Source: Pseudomonas sp. FP453
GTDB taxonomy: Bacteria > Pseudomonadota > Gammaproteobacteria > Pseudomonadales > Pseudomonadaceae
Direction of reading: 5' to 3'
Length of the DNA stretch: 64,000 bases
NCBI RefSeq assembly: GCF_030687495.1
Contig: NZ_CP117435.1
Location: 4,220,501 to 4,284,500 of the forward strand
Shown: positions 45,984 through 55,049 of the stretch, one piece after another
How the letters are laid out: each line of letters opens with the position of its first letter
How positions within the stretch are numbered: position 1 is the stretch's first letter
Program-made: the position numbers and the translations under genes
The notes under the pieces: model-generated
Databases searched by the model: none
What the model was told of the DNA's origin: nothing
The model's input: the letters and a program-made list of their open reading frames with translations, nothing else

Positions 45984-46790
45984 ATGACAACCACAGAAGC
46001 AACACCGGAACCCACCGCCGACACCCCGGCTGATAAAACCGAGGCCGTCGACGCGGCGCCCCTGCCGTGGGCGGATGTCCAGCCCGAGCATTTCAAGATG
46101 CTGCGCCTGGCGCCCCTGGCCACCGACCGCGCCACCGGTGTGCGACCGCTGCGGTTCGTGCAATTCGGCTATGCCGAGCGCAATGACAGCCACCACAGCC
46201 TGCTGCGCATGGTCATCCAGTTGCCAGGGCAACGGGTGCGGCGCGAACAGAATCACTTGGACGTGTGGGTCGATCACGATAAACACCGCGTGCATTTCGG
46301 CCCGGGCAACAGCCTGGAAATCGAACCGGCCAACCGCGGTATCGGGCGCTTCCTCGTGGCCCAAGGGGCGGCGTGGGCGAAGAAAAAGTGGGCCAGCTAC
46401 CGCATCGACGGCGTCGACCTGTCCAACAAGGACGCACTGAACGAAGCCACGCGCCTGCGCCGCGATCACTTCTTGCGGGTCCACGGCTTTGATGTGGCCT
46501 ACGCCGATGTGCAGCACCTCAAGGGTAACGTGCAGCCGGGCAAGGTCGGGGATGTGCTGGAAAACTGGAACACCGAGAAGGTGCAGTTTGTCGAGATCCT
46601 GGAAGCCGCGCAGATGCTGCAACAGGCCGAGCAGAACCTGGCGGAACAGGAAGTGAAGCTGCGCAAGGAAGAGGAAAAGGTCACCAAGTTCAAGCGTGAG
46701 GACAGCGGGCTGCGCTTTACCATTACCTGCCTGGTGGCGTTTACGGTGTTTCAGGCGGGGTTGTTGATCTGGATTGCCACACACCGCTAG
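45984..46790 (+). CDS. Conserved hypothetical, coiled coil with C-terminal membrane anchor
   Basis: A 268-residue protein that I do not recognise by function. An acidic Thr/Ala/Pro-rich N-terminus (1-30) is followed by a globular domain (35-185, with FVQFGYAERNDSHHSLLRMVIQLPG and NRGIGRFLV). Then comes a heptad-like helix rich in Glu, Gln and Lys (about 200-240) and a single C-terminal membrane helix (FTITCLVAFTVFQAGLLIWIAT), giving a tail-anchored topology. ATG 45984 has AGGA upstream. It keeps its place between the hydrolase and prmB genes as in other Pseudomonas. Confidence 0.78.
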   Translation: MTTTEATPEPTADTPADKTEAVDAAPLPWADVQPEHFKMLRLAPLATDRATGVRPLRFVQFGYAERNDSHHSLLRMVIQLPGQRVRREQNHLDVWVDHDKHRVHFGPGNSLEIEPANRGIGRFLVAQGAAWAKKKWASYRIDGVDLSNKDALNEATRLRRDHFLRVHGFDVAYADVQHLKGNVQPGKVGDVLENWNTEKVQFVEILEAAQMLQQAEQNLAEQEVKLRKEEEKVTKFKREDSGLRFTITCLVAFTVFQAGLLIWIATHR

Positions 46791-46815
46791 AACCGGGGTG
46801 AAATGCAATTCAACC

Positions 46816-46904
46816 TGTGGGAGCTGGCTTACCTGCGATAGCGGTGTATCAGCCAGCCCATGGGTTACTGACCCACCGCTATCGCAGGCAAGCCAGCTCC
46901 CACA
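46816..46904. repeat. REPIN, spacer type GCGGTGTATCAG
   Basis: Inverted ends TGTGGGAGCTGGCTTACCTGCGATAGCGGT and complement. The spacer lacks the CACCTCGGT arms found in four other copies, and the left end has one G-to-A change. Confidence 0.9.
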
Positions 46905-46922
46905 TTGACCGCGGATCTACCG

Positions 46923-47831
46923 TTAGACCCGGGCGGCGAAAACGGCCTGATGCTGACGGCACTGCTCCGCCGTCAACATGAACACCCCATGCCCGCCACG
47001 CTGGAAGTCCAGCCAGGCAAAGTCCACCTCTGGGTACAACGCCTCGACGTGCACCTGGCTGTTGCCCACCTCAACGATCAGCAAGCCCTTCTCGGTCAGA
47101 TGGTCCGCCGCCTCGGCCAGCATGCGCCGTACCAGGTTCAAGCCATCATCGCCACAGGCCAGGCCCAGCTCGGGTTCGTGCTGGTATTCGTCCGGCATGT
47201 CGGCGAAATCTTCGGCATCCACATACGGCGGGTTGGACACGATCAAGTCGAAGCGCTGGCCCGGCAGGCCGTCGAAGCCATCGCCCTGCACGGTGTAGAC
47301 ACGCTCATCGACACCATGGCGCTCGATGTTCTGGTTCGCCACTTCCAACGCTTCAAAGGACAGGTCGCCCAGCACCACTTCGGCGTCCGGGAACTCGTAG
47401 GCGCAGGCAATACCGATGCAACCGGAGCCGGTGCACAAATCCAGAATGCGCGCCGGCGCTTGGGCCAGCCAGGGTTCGAAGCGGTTTTCGATCAGCTCGC
47501 CAATCGGTGAGCGCGGGATCAGCACGCGCTCATCCACGATAAACGACATGCCGCAGAACCACGCTTCATTCAACAGGTAGGCGGTGGGAACACGTTCGTG
47601 GATGCGTCGGTGCAGCAAACGCTGCACGTGGGAGATTTCCTCTTCTTCCAGGTTGCAGTCCAGGTAGCTATCAGCAATTTCCCACGGCAGGTGCAAGGCA
47701 CCGAGCACCAATTGGCGGGCTTCATCCCAGGCATTGTCGGTACCATGGCCAAAAAACAGGTCTTCCCCATGGAAACGGCTGACAGCCCAACGGATGTGGT
47801 CGCGCAAGGTGCGCAGGCGGGAAGTGATCAC
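46923..47831 (-). CDS. prmB: Ribosomal protein L3 N5-glutamine methyltransferase
   Basis: A 302-residue PrmB. It methylates a glutamine of ribosomal protein L3 using S-adenosylmethionine, which helps ribosome assembly. SAM motif [14 protein letters not shown] (about residue 138), [13 protein letters not shown], and the substrate-binding NPPY motif in [12 protein letters not shown]. The N-terminal helical domain (1-100) is that of PrmB rather than PrmC. Full length. Confidence 0.94.
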   Translation of the reverse strand: MITSRLRTLRDHIRWAVSRFHGEDLFFGHGTDNAWDEARQLVLGALHLPWEIADSYLDCNLEEEEISHVQRLLHRRIHERVPTAYLLNEAWFCGMSFIVDERVLIPRSPIGELIENRFEPWLAQAPARILDLCTGSGCIGIACAYEFPDAEVVLGDLSFEALEVANQNIERHGVDERVYTVQGDGFDGLPGQRFDLIVSNPPYVDAEDFADMPDEYQHEPELGLACGDDGLNLVRRMLAEAADHLTEKGLLIVEVGNSQVHVEALYPEVDFAWLDFQRGGHGVFMLTAEQCRQHQAVFAARV

Positions 47832-48069
47832 GGGGGCAGACTCCTGAAAAAACGACCGGCGATTCTAACAGCCTTCGCCTGTACCGACGATGTACGAAAC
47901 TTCGTCGCCATCCGTCGGATTTCATCCAAATTGCCAGCATTCGATTAAACACGGCACCCACTTGACAAGGCTGCACGTCAACAACGGCGTACCTTACGAT
48001 AGTAGCGATTCACAGAACCGCTCAGCCAGTGGACAATGTCGCAAAAGCCCCCCTCACAGGAGCCCCAGA

Positions 48070-48660
48070 ATGTCCGTTCCAAAGACGATGTTTCAACTCA
48101 GCGGTCGCGGTTACGCAGCAGCCAACCTCAGCCATGCGACCCTCGTGATCATCGACGCCCAGAAGGAATACCTCAGCGGTCCACTCGCCCTCTCGGGCAT
48201 GGACGCGGCGGTAGACAACATCAAGCAGTTGGTTGCAGCGGCGCGCAATGCCGGGCGCCCGATCGTCCACGTACGCCACCTGGGCACTGTCGGCGGCCTG
48301 TTCGACCCGCAAGGCGAGCGCGGTGAGTTCATTTCCGGCCTTGAGCCAAGCGGTGACGAAACCATCATCGGCAAGCTGCTGCCCAGCGCCTTCCACGGCA
48401 CCGGCCTGGAAAAACACCTGCAAGACCTGGGCTCCCTGGACCTGATCGTGGCCGGTTTCATGAGCCACTCCAGCGTCAGCACCACGGTGCGTGCGGCCAA
48501 GAACCTGGGCTTTCGCTGCACCCTGGTGGAAGACGCCTGCGCCACGCGCGACCTGCCTTACAAAGGCGGCATCCTCAGCGCCGAGCACGTGCAGCAAACT
48601 GAAATGGCCATCATGGCCGACAACTTCGCCACCCTCGCCTTGACCAAAGATCTGATCTGA
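48070..48660 (+). CDS. Isochorismatase-fold hydrolase, Cys replaced by Ser
   Basis: A 196-residue protein of the isochorismatase-like cysteine hydrolase superfamily. Asp29 (IIDAQKEY) and Lys102 (GKLLPSAFHGT) of the usual triad are present, but the nucleophile position in VAGFMSHSSVSTTVRAA is Ser135, not Cys. It may therefore act without the classical Cys nucleophile, as true isochorismatases do, or be a variant amidase. ATG 48070 has CAGGAG upstream; the open frame extends earlier without merit. Stands between prmB and smr as in other Pseudomonas. Confidence 0.85.
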   Translation: MSVPKTMFQLSGRGYAAANLSHATLVIIDAQKEYLSGPLALSGMDAAVDNIKQLVAAARNAGRPIVHVRHLGTVGGLFDPQGERGEFISGLEPSGDETIIGKLLPSAFHGTGLEKHLQDLGSLDLIVAGFMSHSSVSTTVRAAKNLGFRCTLVEDACATRDLPYKGGILSAEHVQQTEMAIMADNFATLALTKDLI

Positions 48661-48796
48661 TCGTACCGCGGATGGGCGGCGTGTTTACGGCCCCGCTCAT
48701 CCCCAATGCCGTCTCATTTGGCGCATTTCCCCCTCCCCCCGGAACAACCCGTGTATCTTCCGGTCGAAGGGCCGATACCCTGGAGGAAAGGTCGGG

Positions 48797-49117
48797 ATGA
48801 AGATATCCGATGGTTTTGATGCTCGTCGCTTGCGCCCCAAGGGCCCGAGCAATTGGCGTCTGCGCCTGGTAGCCGGCTTTGCCGCGCTGCTGGCAATAGT
48901 AGGTCTGCTGCTGGCGGGTGCTGGTGGCGCTGGTTTGTCTGGTCATTCACCAGCCCTTGGCGAGCTGAATGCCAGCCCTGGCGGTTCGGCAATCCTGCTG
49001 GTGAGCGGGTTGCTGGTGCTGTGGCTGGGCGTGTGGTTATGGCGTCGTAGCCGTAGGAAGATGCGCCAGCCGTTGTCACTCAATATCGCTTCCCACCTGA
49101 TGAAAAAGCACGACTGA
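48797..49117 (+). CDS. Small membrane protein
   Basis: A 106-residue protein with two membrane helices (LVAGFAALLAIVGLLLAGAGGAGL and SAILLVSGLLVLWLGVWLW), a basic cytoplasmic stretch between and after (RRSRRKMR), and a polar C-terminus. Strong RBS GGAGGAAAGG upstream. Function unknown; conserved position before smr. Confidence 0.8.
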   Translation: MKISDGFDARRLRPKGPSNWRLRLVAGFAALLAIVGLLLAGAGGAGLSGHSPALGELNASPGGSAILLVSGLLVLWLGVWLWRRSRRKMRQPLSLNIASHLMKKHD

Positions 49118-49192
49118 TGGCGCTTGAATAGCGTTTCCTGCGCCCCGGCCGCCGCGATTTAGGTAAACTGCCCGCCCTTCGCGGAGGCTGAT

Positions 49193-49750
49193 ATGCAAGA
49201 CGACGATTTTTCCCTGTTCAAAAACGAGCTGCGCGGCGTCAAGCCGATCAAGCACGACCGCGCCGATACCGGCAAACCCAAGGCCGACCGCGCGCAGATC
49301 GCCAAGCTGCGCCAGGCCGCGACCGTGCGCACCGACGCCACTACCGTGGATGGCCTGTCGGACCAGTTCGTGATCGACGTCGGCCCCGAAGACGAACTGA
49401 TGTGGGCCCGCGACGGCGTGCAGGAAAGCCAGATGCGCAAGCTCAAGGTCGGCCAGATCCCCTTCGAAGGCAGCCTCGACCTGCACGGCATGAGCGTGGA
49501 AAAAGCCCGCGAAACCCTGTGGGCCTTCCTCGCCGAAGCGACCAAATTCGAAATCCGCTGCGTGCGCGTCACCCACGGCAAGGCAGTCCGCCTGGACGGC
49601 AAGCGCCCGATGATCAAAAGCCACGTCAACACCTGGCTGCGCCAGCATGCACAAGTGCTCGGCTTTACCTCCTGCCAGGCCCGCCACGGCGGCGCGGGGG
49701 CGGTGTATGTGATGCTCAAGCGCACCATGATGGAAGGGCGTGACGAGTAA
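49193..49750 (+). CDS. Smr-domain protein (MutS2 C-terminal-like nuclease)
   Basis: A 185-residue stand-alone Smr protein. After a basic N-terminal extension, the Smr domain (about residues 95-180) has LDLHGMSVEKAR, the THGK loop and GGAGAVYVMLKR. Such proteins can nick DNA or cleave RNA, and some act on colliding ribosomes or recombination intermediates. GGAGG lies 6 bases before ATG 49193. Confidence 0.9.
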   Translation: MQDDDFSLFKNELRGVKPIKHDRADTGKPKADRAQIAKLRQAATVRTDATTVDGLSDQFVIDVGPEDELMWARDGVQESQMRKLKVGQIPFEGSLDLHGMSVEKARETLWAFLAEATKFEIRCVRVTHGKAVRLDGKRPMIKSHVNTWLRQHAQVLGFTSCQARHGGAGAVYVMLKRTMMEGRDE

Positions 49751-49828
49751 CAAGTAGCCTCTTCAGGCTTGCAGCGATGTGTCCGCCACCGTAACCTTGC
49801 GCTTTGCGAAAATCCCACAGGTAGTTTC

Positions 49829-50374
49829 ATGTCCCTGGAACAGAATTACACCGCGATCCTCGGCCAACTCGGCGAGGACGTTTCCCGCGAGGGTCTGCTG
49901 GACACGCCAAAGCGTGCCGCCAAGGCGATGCAGTACCTCTGCCGCGGTTATGAGCAGACCCTGGAAGAAGTCACCAACGGTGCCTTGTTCAGCTCTGACA
50001 ACAGCGAAATGGTGCTGGTCAAGGACATCGAGTTGTACTCGTTGTGCGAACACCACCTGCTGCCGTTTATCGGCAAGGCCCATGTTGCATATATCCCAAG
50101 CGGCAAAGTGCTGGGCCTGTCGAAGGTCGCGCGGATTGTCGATATGTACGCGCGCCGCCTGCAGATCCAGGAAAACCTCAGCCGCCAGATCGCCGATGCC
50201 GTGATGCAGGTGACCGGCGCCCTGGGCGTGGCCGTGGTGATCGAGGCCAAGCACATGTGCATGATGATGCGCGGTGTGGAAAAACAGAATTCGTCGATGA
50301 TCACTTCGGTGATGCTGGGTGAGTTCCGCGAAAACGCGGCAACCCGCAGCGAATTCCTCAGCCTGATCAAGTAA
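49829..50374 (+). CDS. folE: GTP cyclohydrolase I
   Basis: A 181-residue FolE, the first enzyme of tetrahydrofolate synthesis (GTP to 7,8-dihydroneopterin triphosphate). Zinc ligands are Cys73 and His76 in [10 protein letters not shown] and Cys144 in [31 protein letters not shown] is the GTP-binding signature. ATG 49829 is the family start (MSLEQNY). Confidence 0.96.
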   Translation: MSLEQNYTAILGQLGEDVSREGLLDTPKRAAKAMQYLCRGYEQTLEEVTNGALFSSDNSEMVLVKDIELYSLCEHHLLPFIGKAHVAYIPSGKVLGLSKVARIVDMYARRLQIQENLSRQIADAVMQVTGALGVAVVIEAKHMCMMMRGVEKQNSSMITSVMLGEFRENAATRSEFLSLIK

Positions 50375-50390
50375 CCGGCTGCGCAGGAAA

Positions 50391-50418
50391 AAACCGGCGT
50401 TCATCGCCGGTTTTTTTT
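50391..50418 (+). terminator. folE terminator
   Basis: Stem ACCGGCG/CGCCGGT with a 5-base loop, followed by eight Ts, directly after the folE stop codon. Confidence 0.9.
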
Positions 50419-50475
50419 CGTCCGCGAAAATCAAGTAAGATGCGCCCCCTCAGTCATGGGCAAGAGGTTTCAGCC

Positions 50476-50847
50476 ATGTTCGTCAAAGCACTTCGTGTCG
50501 GCCTCGGCCAAATCATCATCGCCGGCGATTTCCTGACGCGCCCGCGTAAAAAGCAGCGTTCAGCCGAGCAGCAGGCTCAGGTCAACGCCGCGGCCAAGGA
50601 CCTGACCTTGTATCAGTTCCACGCCTGCCCGTTCTGCGTGAAGACCCGTCGCACCCTGCACCGCCTGAATGTGCCGGTGGCGTTGAAGGACGCGAAGAAC
50701 AACGCGCAAGATCGCCAGACCCTGCTGGAGCAAGGCGGCAAGATCAAGGTGCCGTGCCTGCGCATTGAAGAGAATGGCCAGGTCACCTGGATGTATGACT
50801 CCAAGGTGATCATTGATTACCTGGACAAGCGGTTTGCTGCGATCTGA
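50476..50847 (+). CDS. Membrane-tethered glutaredoxin-like protein
   Basis: A 123-residue protein. A 40-residue N-terminal extension with one hydrophobic stretch (FVKALRVGLGQIIIAGDFL) is followed by a glutaredoxin domain with the CPFC active site at residues 51-54, cis-Pro region KIKVPCLRI and the C-terminal DSKVIIDYLDKRF. Probably a GST-N/glutaredoxin-type thiol reductase at the inner membrane. Start ATG 50476. Confidence 0.88.
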   Translation: MFVKALRVGLGQIIIAGDFLTRPRKKQRSAEQQAQVNAAAKDLTLYQFHACPFCVKTRRTLHRLNVPVALKDAKNNAQDRQTLLEQGGKIKVPCLRIEENGQVTWMYDSKVIIDYLDKRFAAI

Positions 50848-50868
50848 CAGATACAAGGATGCCTCCCC

Positions 50869-50971
50869 TGTGGGAGTTGGCTTGTGTGGGAGCTGGCTTG
50901 CCTGCGATGAAGGCACCTCGGTTTTTCAGTTAGACCGAGGTGATGCTATCGCAGGCAAGCCAGCTCCCACA
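50869..50971. repeat. REPIN with a doubled left end, CACCTCGGT spacer
   Basis: A truncated TGTGGGAGTTGGCT precedes the full inverted TGTGGGAGCTGGCTTGCCTGCGAT pair; the spacer carries CACCTCGGT/ACCGAGGTG arms. Confidence 0.9.
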
Positions 50972-50987
50972 GGTGTCTGCAGTGTGG

Positions 50988-51308
50988 TTAAGGATGGATT
51001 GCCAGTTCAAGGTCCAGTAGTGCGGAGCCCAAAGACTTGCCATGGGCATCCAGCGCCAGTGAACGAGTCACGCCGCCACGCAAGATCCCCGGCAGCACAA
51101 AGTTCAGCGCCTGCACATTGGGCAACGCGTAGCGCCGCACCGGCGCCGCACCCGGCTCCAGCAACCCGGCAAAGAATTCAGCCACGCGTTCGGCCGTCAG
51201 TTGCTCACACAGCAACGGGTAATCCTCCGCGCGATAGGCAATGATCGAGATGTTCGACGTATCGCCCTTGTCCCCGGTGCGGGAATGGGCCAGCGTGTGC
51301 AACTTCAT
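50988..51308 (-). CDS. AtuA-related small subunit-like protein
   Basis: A 106-residue protein with the motif HSRTGDKGDTSNIS at residues 8-21, typical of the small partner or C-terminal domain of AtuA-type proteins. Its start overlaps the stop of the large AtuA-like gene (ATGA), so the two are coupled and probably form one complex. Reaction unknown. Confidence 0.85.
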   Translation of the reverse strand: MKLHTLAHSRTGDKGDTSNISIIAYRAEDYPLLCEQLTAERVAEFFAGLLEPGAAPVRRYALPNVQALNFVLPGILRGGVTRSLALDAHGKSLGSALLDLELAIHP

Positions 51309-52627
51309 GCTTCGATCCTCGGGTTGACCGCATCTCGCGGCAGCAGCAACGACGCTACCGCCACCACCTGCCGCACGCTTTTGCTCGCGCCGCCGCCGCC
51401 GGACGGGCCGTTGGTGTAGAGGGTTTCCACTTCATTGCCAACCCGCACCGCCTCAAGGCGATCCTCACAGCGGGCCGCTACACGCAGGCGCACTTCCCAG
51501 GGCTCGACCGTGCTGCGCGGGCCGTGGAGCGCGTCCATGCCGATCAGTTCGGCGCGCACGTCCTGCATCTTCACGCCCATCAACTCCAGGCGTTTGAGGA
51601 CGACAGCCCTAGCCAGCTCTGCCCGTGCGACAGCCCCCGGCCCGCCGTAGGACATTTGCCCTTCGCCAATCCAACCGTCCAGATAGCCAACACTGACTTT
51701 CAACCGCTCGGGCCGCGCGCGACCGCCAGCCCCTTGAGCGCGCACGCGATCAACCGCCTCTTCAACAAAGCCCACCTGGGAAAAGTCCGCCGTGACATCC
51801 GGCGTGAGGTACGCCGCGGGGTCATGCACTTCGTAGATCAATTGCTCAGTGCAGGTGGCGCGGCTGACCCGCCCACCAGAGCCGACAACCTTGGTGATCA
51901 AGGCTTCACCGTCGGCATCGATTTCAGCCAAGGGGAAACCCAGGCGCGCCAGGTCATCCACGTCCTTGAAGCCGGGATCGGCGAAATAGCCGCCGCTGAC
52001 TTGCCCGGCACATTCCAGCAAATGCCCGACCAGCGTACCGCGCCCGAGGCGCTGCCAATCGTCCGCCGCCCAGCCGAATTCAAACATCTGTGGCGCGAGG
52101 AACAACGAAGGGTCGGCCACCCGCCCGGTGACGATCACATCGGCGTCGGCGCGCAACGCATCCAGGATGCCTTCGACACCCAGGTAGGCATTCGCCGAGA
52201 TCAGCCGCTCGCCCAGGGACCCGACGGTCTGGCCGTTATCCAGCAGAAAATCGGCGTGCAACACGTCCAGCACATCATCGCCAACAACGGCGACCACCTT
52301 GAGATCCAGGCCCAGTTCGCAGGCAATACGCCGCACTTCAACCGCCGCCGACACGGGGTTGGCCGCGCCCATATTGGTGATCACCCGCAGGCGACGCCCA
52401 GTCTTATCGCCTACGAACGGCAACACGCGGCGCATGCGCTCACTCAACAGCGGGTCGTAACCGCCTGCGGGATCACTGATCCGCGCCTGTTGCGCGAGGG
52501 CAATGGTGCGTTCAGCCAGGCATTCGAACACCAGGTAATCCAGCTCGCCACGCTCGGCCAATTCGACGGCAGGTTCGATACGGTCGCCGGAATAGCCGGC
52601 GCCAGAACCGATGCGCAAGGTTTTCAT
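51305..52627 (-). CDS. AtuA-like acyclic-terpene-utilisation family protein (DUF1446)
   Basis: A 440-residue protein of the AtuA/DUF1446 family: IGSGAGYSGDRIEPAVELAERGELDYLVFECLAERTIALAQ at the start, TNMGAANPVSA, and TGRVADPSLFLAPQMFEFGW. The family was named from geranyl-CoA (citronellol) catabolism, but many members occur with carboxylate transporters. Here it follows a CitMHS transporter with one base between, and precedes its small partner. I infer breakdown of an imported tri- or dicarboxylate, or related hydroxy acid; no substrate is proven. Confidence 0.85.
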   Translation of the reverse strand: MKTLRIGSGAGYSGDRIEPAVELAERGELDYLVFECLAERTIALAQQARISDPAGGYDPLLSERMRRVLPFVGDKTGRRLRVITNMGAANPVSAAVEVRRIACELGLDLKVVAVVGDDVLDVLHADFLLDNGQTVGSLGERLISANAYLGVEGILDALRADADVIVTGRVADPSLFLAPQMFEFGWAADDWQRLGRGTLVGHLLECAGQVSGGYFADPGFKDVDDLARLGFPLAEIDADGEALITKVVGSGGRVSRATCTEQLIYEVHDPAAYLTPDVTADFSQVGFVEEAVDRVRAQGAGGRARPERLKVSVGYLDGWIGEGQMSYGGPGAVARAELARAVVLKRLELMGVKMQDVRAELIGMDALHGPRSTVEPWEVRLRVAARCEDRLEAVRVGNEVETLYTNGPSGGGGASKSVRQVVAVASLLLPRDAVNPRIEA

Positions 52628-52628
52628 C

Positions 52629-53921
52629 TCAAATCACTCCCAGGAGCAACGCGGTCAGGGTCATCAACACCGACGCGGCAAACAGAAAAGGGATGGTGAA
52701 GCGCTGGTGATCGGCCAATTCGATCTTGCACAGGCCCACCAACAGGAAGGTCGCGGGGGTCAGCGGGCTGACCGGGAAACCGGTGGTGTGCACGCCAAGC
52801 AGCGAGGCCTGGGCCACTTGCAGCGGGTCGACGCCCAGGGCCTTGCCGACTTCGGCGATCACCGGCATCACGCCGAAATAGTAGGAATCGGGATCAAACA
52901 GCATGCTCAGCGGCATGGAAATAAAGCCCACCACCGCCGGGATCAGCTTGCCGTGGCCGGCCGGAATCTGCGCCACCGCCACTTCGGCAATCGCCTTGAG
53001 CATGCCGGTGCCTTGCATGATGCCGGTGAACACCCCGGCGGCGAGCAGGATGCTGGCCATGGTCAGGGCGGTCTTGGCATGCGCATCGATACGGGCGCGC
53101 TGGGCGTCGACGTTGGGGTAGTTGATGCACAGCGCCACCACGGTGCCGAGCATAAACATCACCACCGGATCGACCCAGCCGGCAATCATCACCACCATCA
53201 CCAGCACGGTCAGCACCAGGTTGACCCAGAACAGACGCGGGCGACGCAGCTTGATGTCGTCGTCACTGAGCACCCGTTGCGGCATGGCATCTACCGTGGA
53301 ACCGGCGCCCAGGCCCAGGCGTTTTTCTTCGCGGCGGCCGAGCCACCAGGCACAGGCGAAGACAAAGATCAGGCCGACGATCTGCACCGGGATCAGCGGC
53401 TGGAACAAGTCCGCCACCGGCACATGCAGGGCTGCGGACGAGCGCAGCACCGGACCGGTCCACGGCAGGAAGTTGACCCCGGCCGCCATCGCACACACGC
53501 AGGCAAGGATGCGTTTATCAATGCCCAACCGCGTATACAACGGCAGCATCGCCGGCACCGTCACCAGAAAAGTCACGGCACCGGAGCCGTCCAAGTGCAC
53601 CAGCAGCGCCAGGGTCGCAGTGCCCACGACAATCCGCGTAGGACGCGTGCCGACGGTGCGCAGGATGCGGTCGATGATCGGGTCGAGCATGCCGGCATCG
53701 GTCATGATCCCGAAAAACAGGATAGCAAACACAAACATGCCCACCACGGGGGCGACGTTCTTGATACCGGTAATGATGAAGGCACTGGTTTGCAGGCCAA
53801 AACCGCCGAGCAGCGCGGCGATGATCGGCAAGGCGATCAGGGCCACCAGTGGCGACAGGCGTTTGCTCATGACGGCAGCGAGCAGGCACAGGATGGTAAT
53901 GACACCCAGGGTAGCGAGCAT
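52629..53921 (-). CDS. CitMHS-family carboxylate transporter
   Basis: A 430-residue inner-membrane protein with about twelve hydrophobic helices, of the citrate-Mg/Ca:H+ symporter family: SKRLSPLVALIALPIIAALLGG, DGSGAVTFLVTVPAMLPLY, and FDPDSYYFGVMPVIAEVG. It probably imports the substrate of the AtuA-like enzymes in the same operon. It is divergent from a LysR regulator 125 bases away. Confidence 0.9.
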   Translation of the reverse strand: MLATLGVITILCLLAAVMSKRLSPLVALIALPIIAALLGGFGLQTSAFIITGIKNVAPVVGMFVFAILFFGIMTDAGMLDPIIDRILRTVGTRPTRIVVGTATLALLVHLDGSGAVTFLVTVPAMLPLYTRLGIDKRILACVCAMAAGVNFLPWTGPVLRSSAALHVPVADLFQPLIPVQIVGLIFVFACAWWLGRREEKRLGLGAGSTVDAMPQRVLSDDDIKLRRPRLFWVNLVLTVLVMVVMIAGWVDPVVMFMLGTVVALCINYPNVDAQRARIDAHAKTALTMASILLAAGVFTGIMQGTGMLKAIAEVAVAQIPAGHGKLIPAVVGFISMPLSMLFDPDSYYFGVMPVIAEVGKALGVDPLQVAQASLLGVHTTGFPVSPLTPATFLLVGLCKIELADHQRFTIPFLFAASVLMTLTALLLGVI

Positions 53922-54046
53922 GGGTTACTCCAGAGCGGCCTTGTTGGCCGGTTATTGTTTTCCCTGGAGTATTGGAAGCGGGTTAGTCTTTGTAAATTGG
54001 AATATTCACTCGCTAGTGTTCGGAAAAACAAAATGAAGCTGCTCTT

Positions 54047-54943
54047 ATGAAAAATAGCATCCAGCACATCCAAGCCTTTCTTGCCGTCGCCCGCACCGGC
54101 AGTTTCACCAAGGCCGCCAACGAGTTGCACCTGTCGCCCTCGGCGCTGACCGTGCAGGTGCAACAACTGGAAGACTGGCTCGGCGTCAGCCTGCTCGACC
54201 GCAGCCCGCGCCACGTCAGCATCACCGCTGCCGGCCAGGACGCGCGCGGGCCGATGGAAAAACTGCTGCTGGACCTGGACAACATCGTCACCGGCTCCCG
54301 CGACCTCGCCGCCCTGCGTCGCGGGGTAGTCACCATCGCCGCCCTGCCCTCAGTGTGCGCCGGCGCCCTGCCCCCGGCGTTGCGCCGCTTTCGCGAGCGC
54401 TTTGCCGGGATCGAAGTGCGCCTGCATGACCTGGTGGCCCACCGCATCCATGCCCAGGTGCGTTCCGGTGAAGTGGATTTTGGCATTGGCGTGCGCGCGC
54501 GGCTCAGCCATGGCCTGGCGTTTGTGCCGGTACTCAATGATCGGCTGTGTGCGTTTGTGCCGGTGGATCATCCCCTCACCCGCCATCGCCAGCTGAGCCT
54601 CGAACAACTGGCGGATCAGCCGATCATCCTCACCGGCCGCGACAGCAGTGTGCGTGAGCAGGTGGATGCGCTGTTCGATGAGACGCGGTTGACGCTGAAC
54701 GCGGGAATGGAGGCCAACTACATGTCGACGGTGTTGGCGCTGGTGCGCCAGGGGTTGGGGATCAGTGTGTTGCCGGAGTCGGCGGCGGACAGTCTGGAGG
54801 GATTGCAGCGGATCACTATCGATCATCCTGGGGTGAATCGGGAGATCGGCTTGATTACACGGAGCGGGATGAGCTTGAGCCCCGCAGCACAGCGCTGTTT
54901 CGATAGGCTCAGCGAGGAATTATCTGACACAACACCGAGCTAA
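54047..54943 (+). CDS. LysR-family regulator of the CitMHS/AtuA operon
   Basis: A 298-residue LysR protein with the N-terminal wHTH (IQHIQAFLAVARTGSFTKAANELHLSPSALTVQVQQLEDWLGV) and an effector-binding domain from about residue 90. Divergence from the transporter gene makes it the likely activator of that operon, with the transport substrate or a metabolite as co-inducer. ATG 54047. Confidence 0.9.
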   Translation: MKNSIQHIQAFLAVARTGSFTKAANELHLSPSALTVQVQQLEDWLGVSLLDRSPRHVSITAAGQDARGPMEKLLLDLDNIVTGSRDLAALRRGVVTIAALPSVCAGALPPALRRFRERFAGIEVRLHDLVAHRIHAQVRSGEVDFGIGVRARLSHGLAFVPVLNDRLCAFVPVDHPLTRHRQLSLEQLADQPIILTGRDSSVREQVDALFDETRLTLNAGMEANYMSTVLALVRQGLGISVLPESAADSLEGLQRITIDHPGVNREIGLITRSGMSLSPAAQRCFDRLSEELSDTTPS

Positions 54944-54945
54944 AA

Positions 54946-55034
54946 TGTGGGAGCGGGCTTGCCCGCGATAGCAGTGTGTCAGGCTATGCATCTGGCACAG
55001 ACAGACCGCTATCGCAGGCAAGCCAGCTCCCACA
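54946..55034. repeat. REPIN with non-identical ends
   Basis: Left end TGTGGGAGCGGGCTTGCCCGCGATAGC is of the CGCGGGC class, while the right end is of the TGCCTGCGAT class. The spacer is of the non-CACCTCGGT type. Confidence 0.9.
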
Positions 55035-55049
55035 TTTTGACCGTGTGAA

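Noticed and set aside
52611..54050. Long open frame (479 codons) opposite the CitMHS gene
   Set aside because: Low-complexity His/Gln/Arg-rich translation typical of antisense frames; the transporter on the other strand explains the codon bias.
19473..55034. CRISPR array
   Set aside because: The repeated sequences are spread singly between genes, are inverted rather than direct, and belong to the REP/REPIN class.
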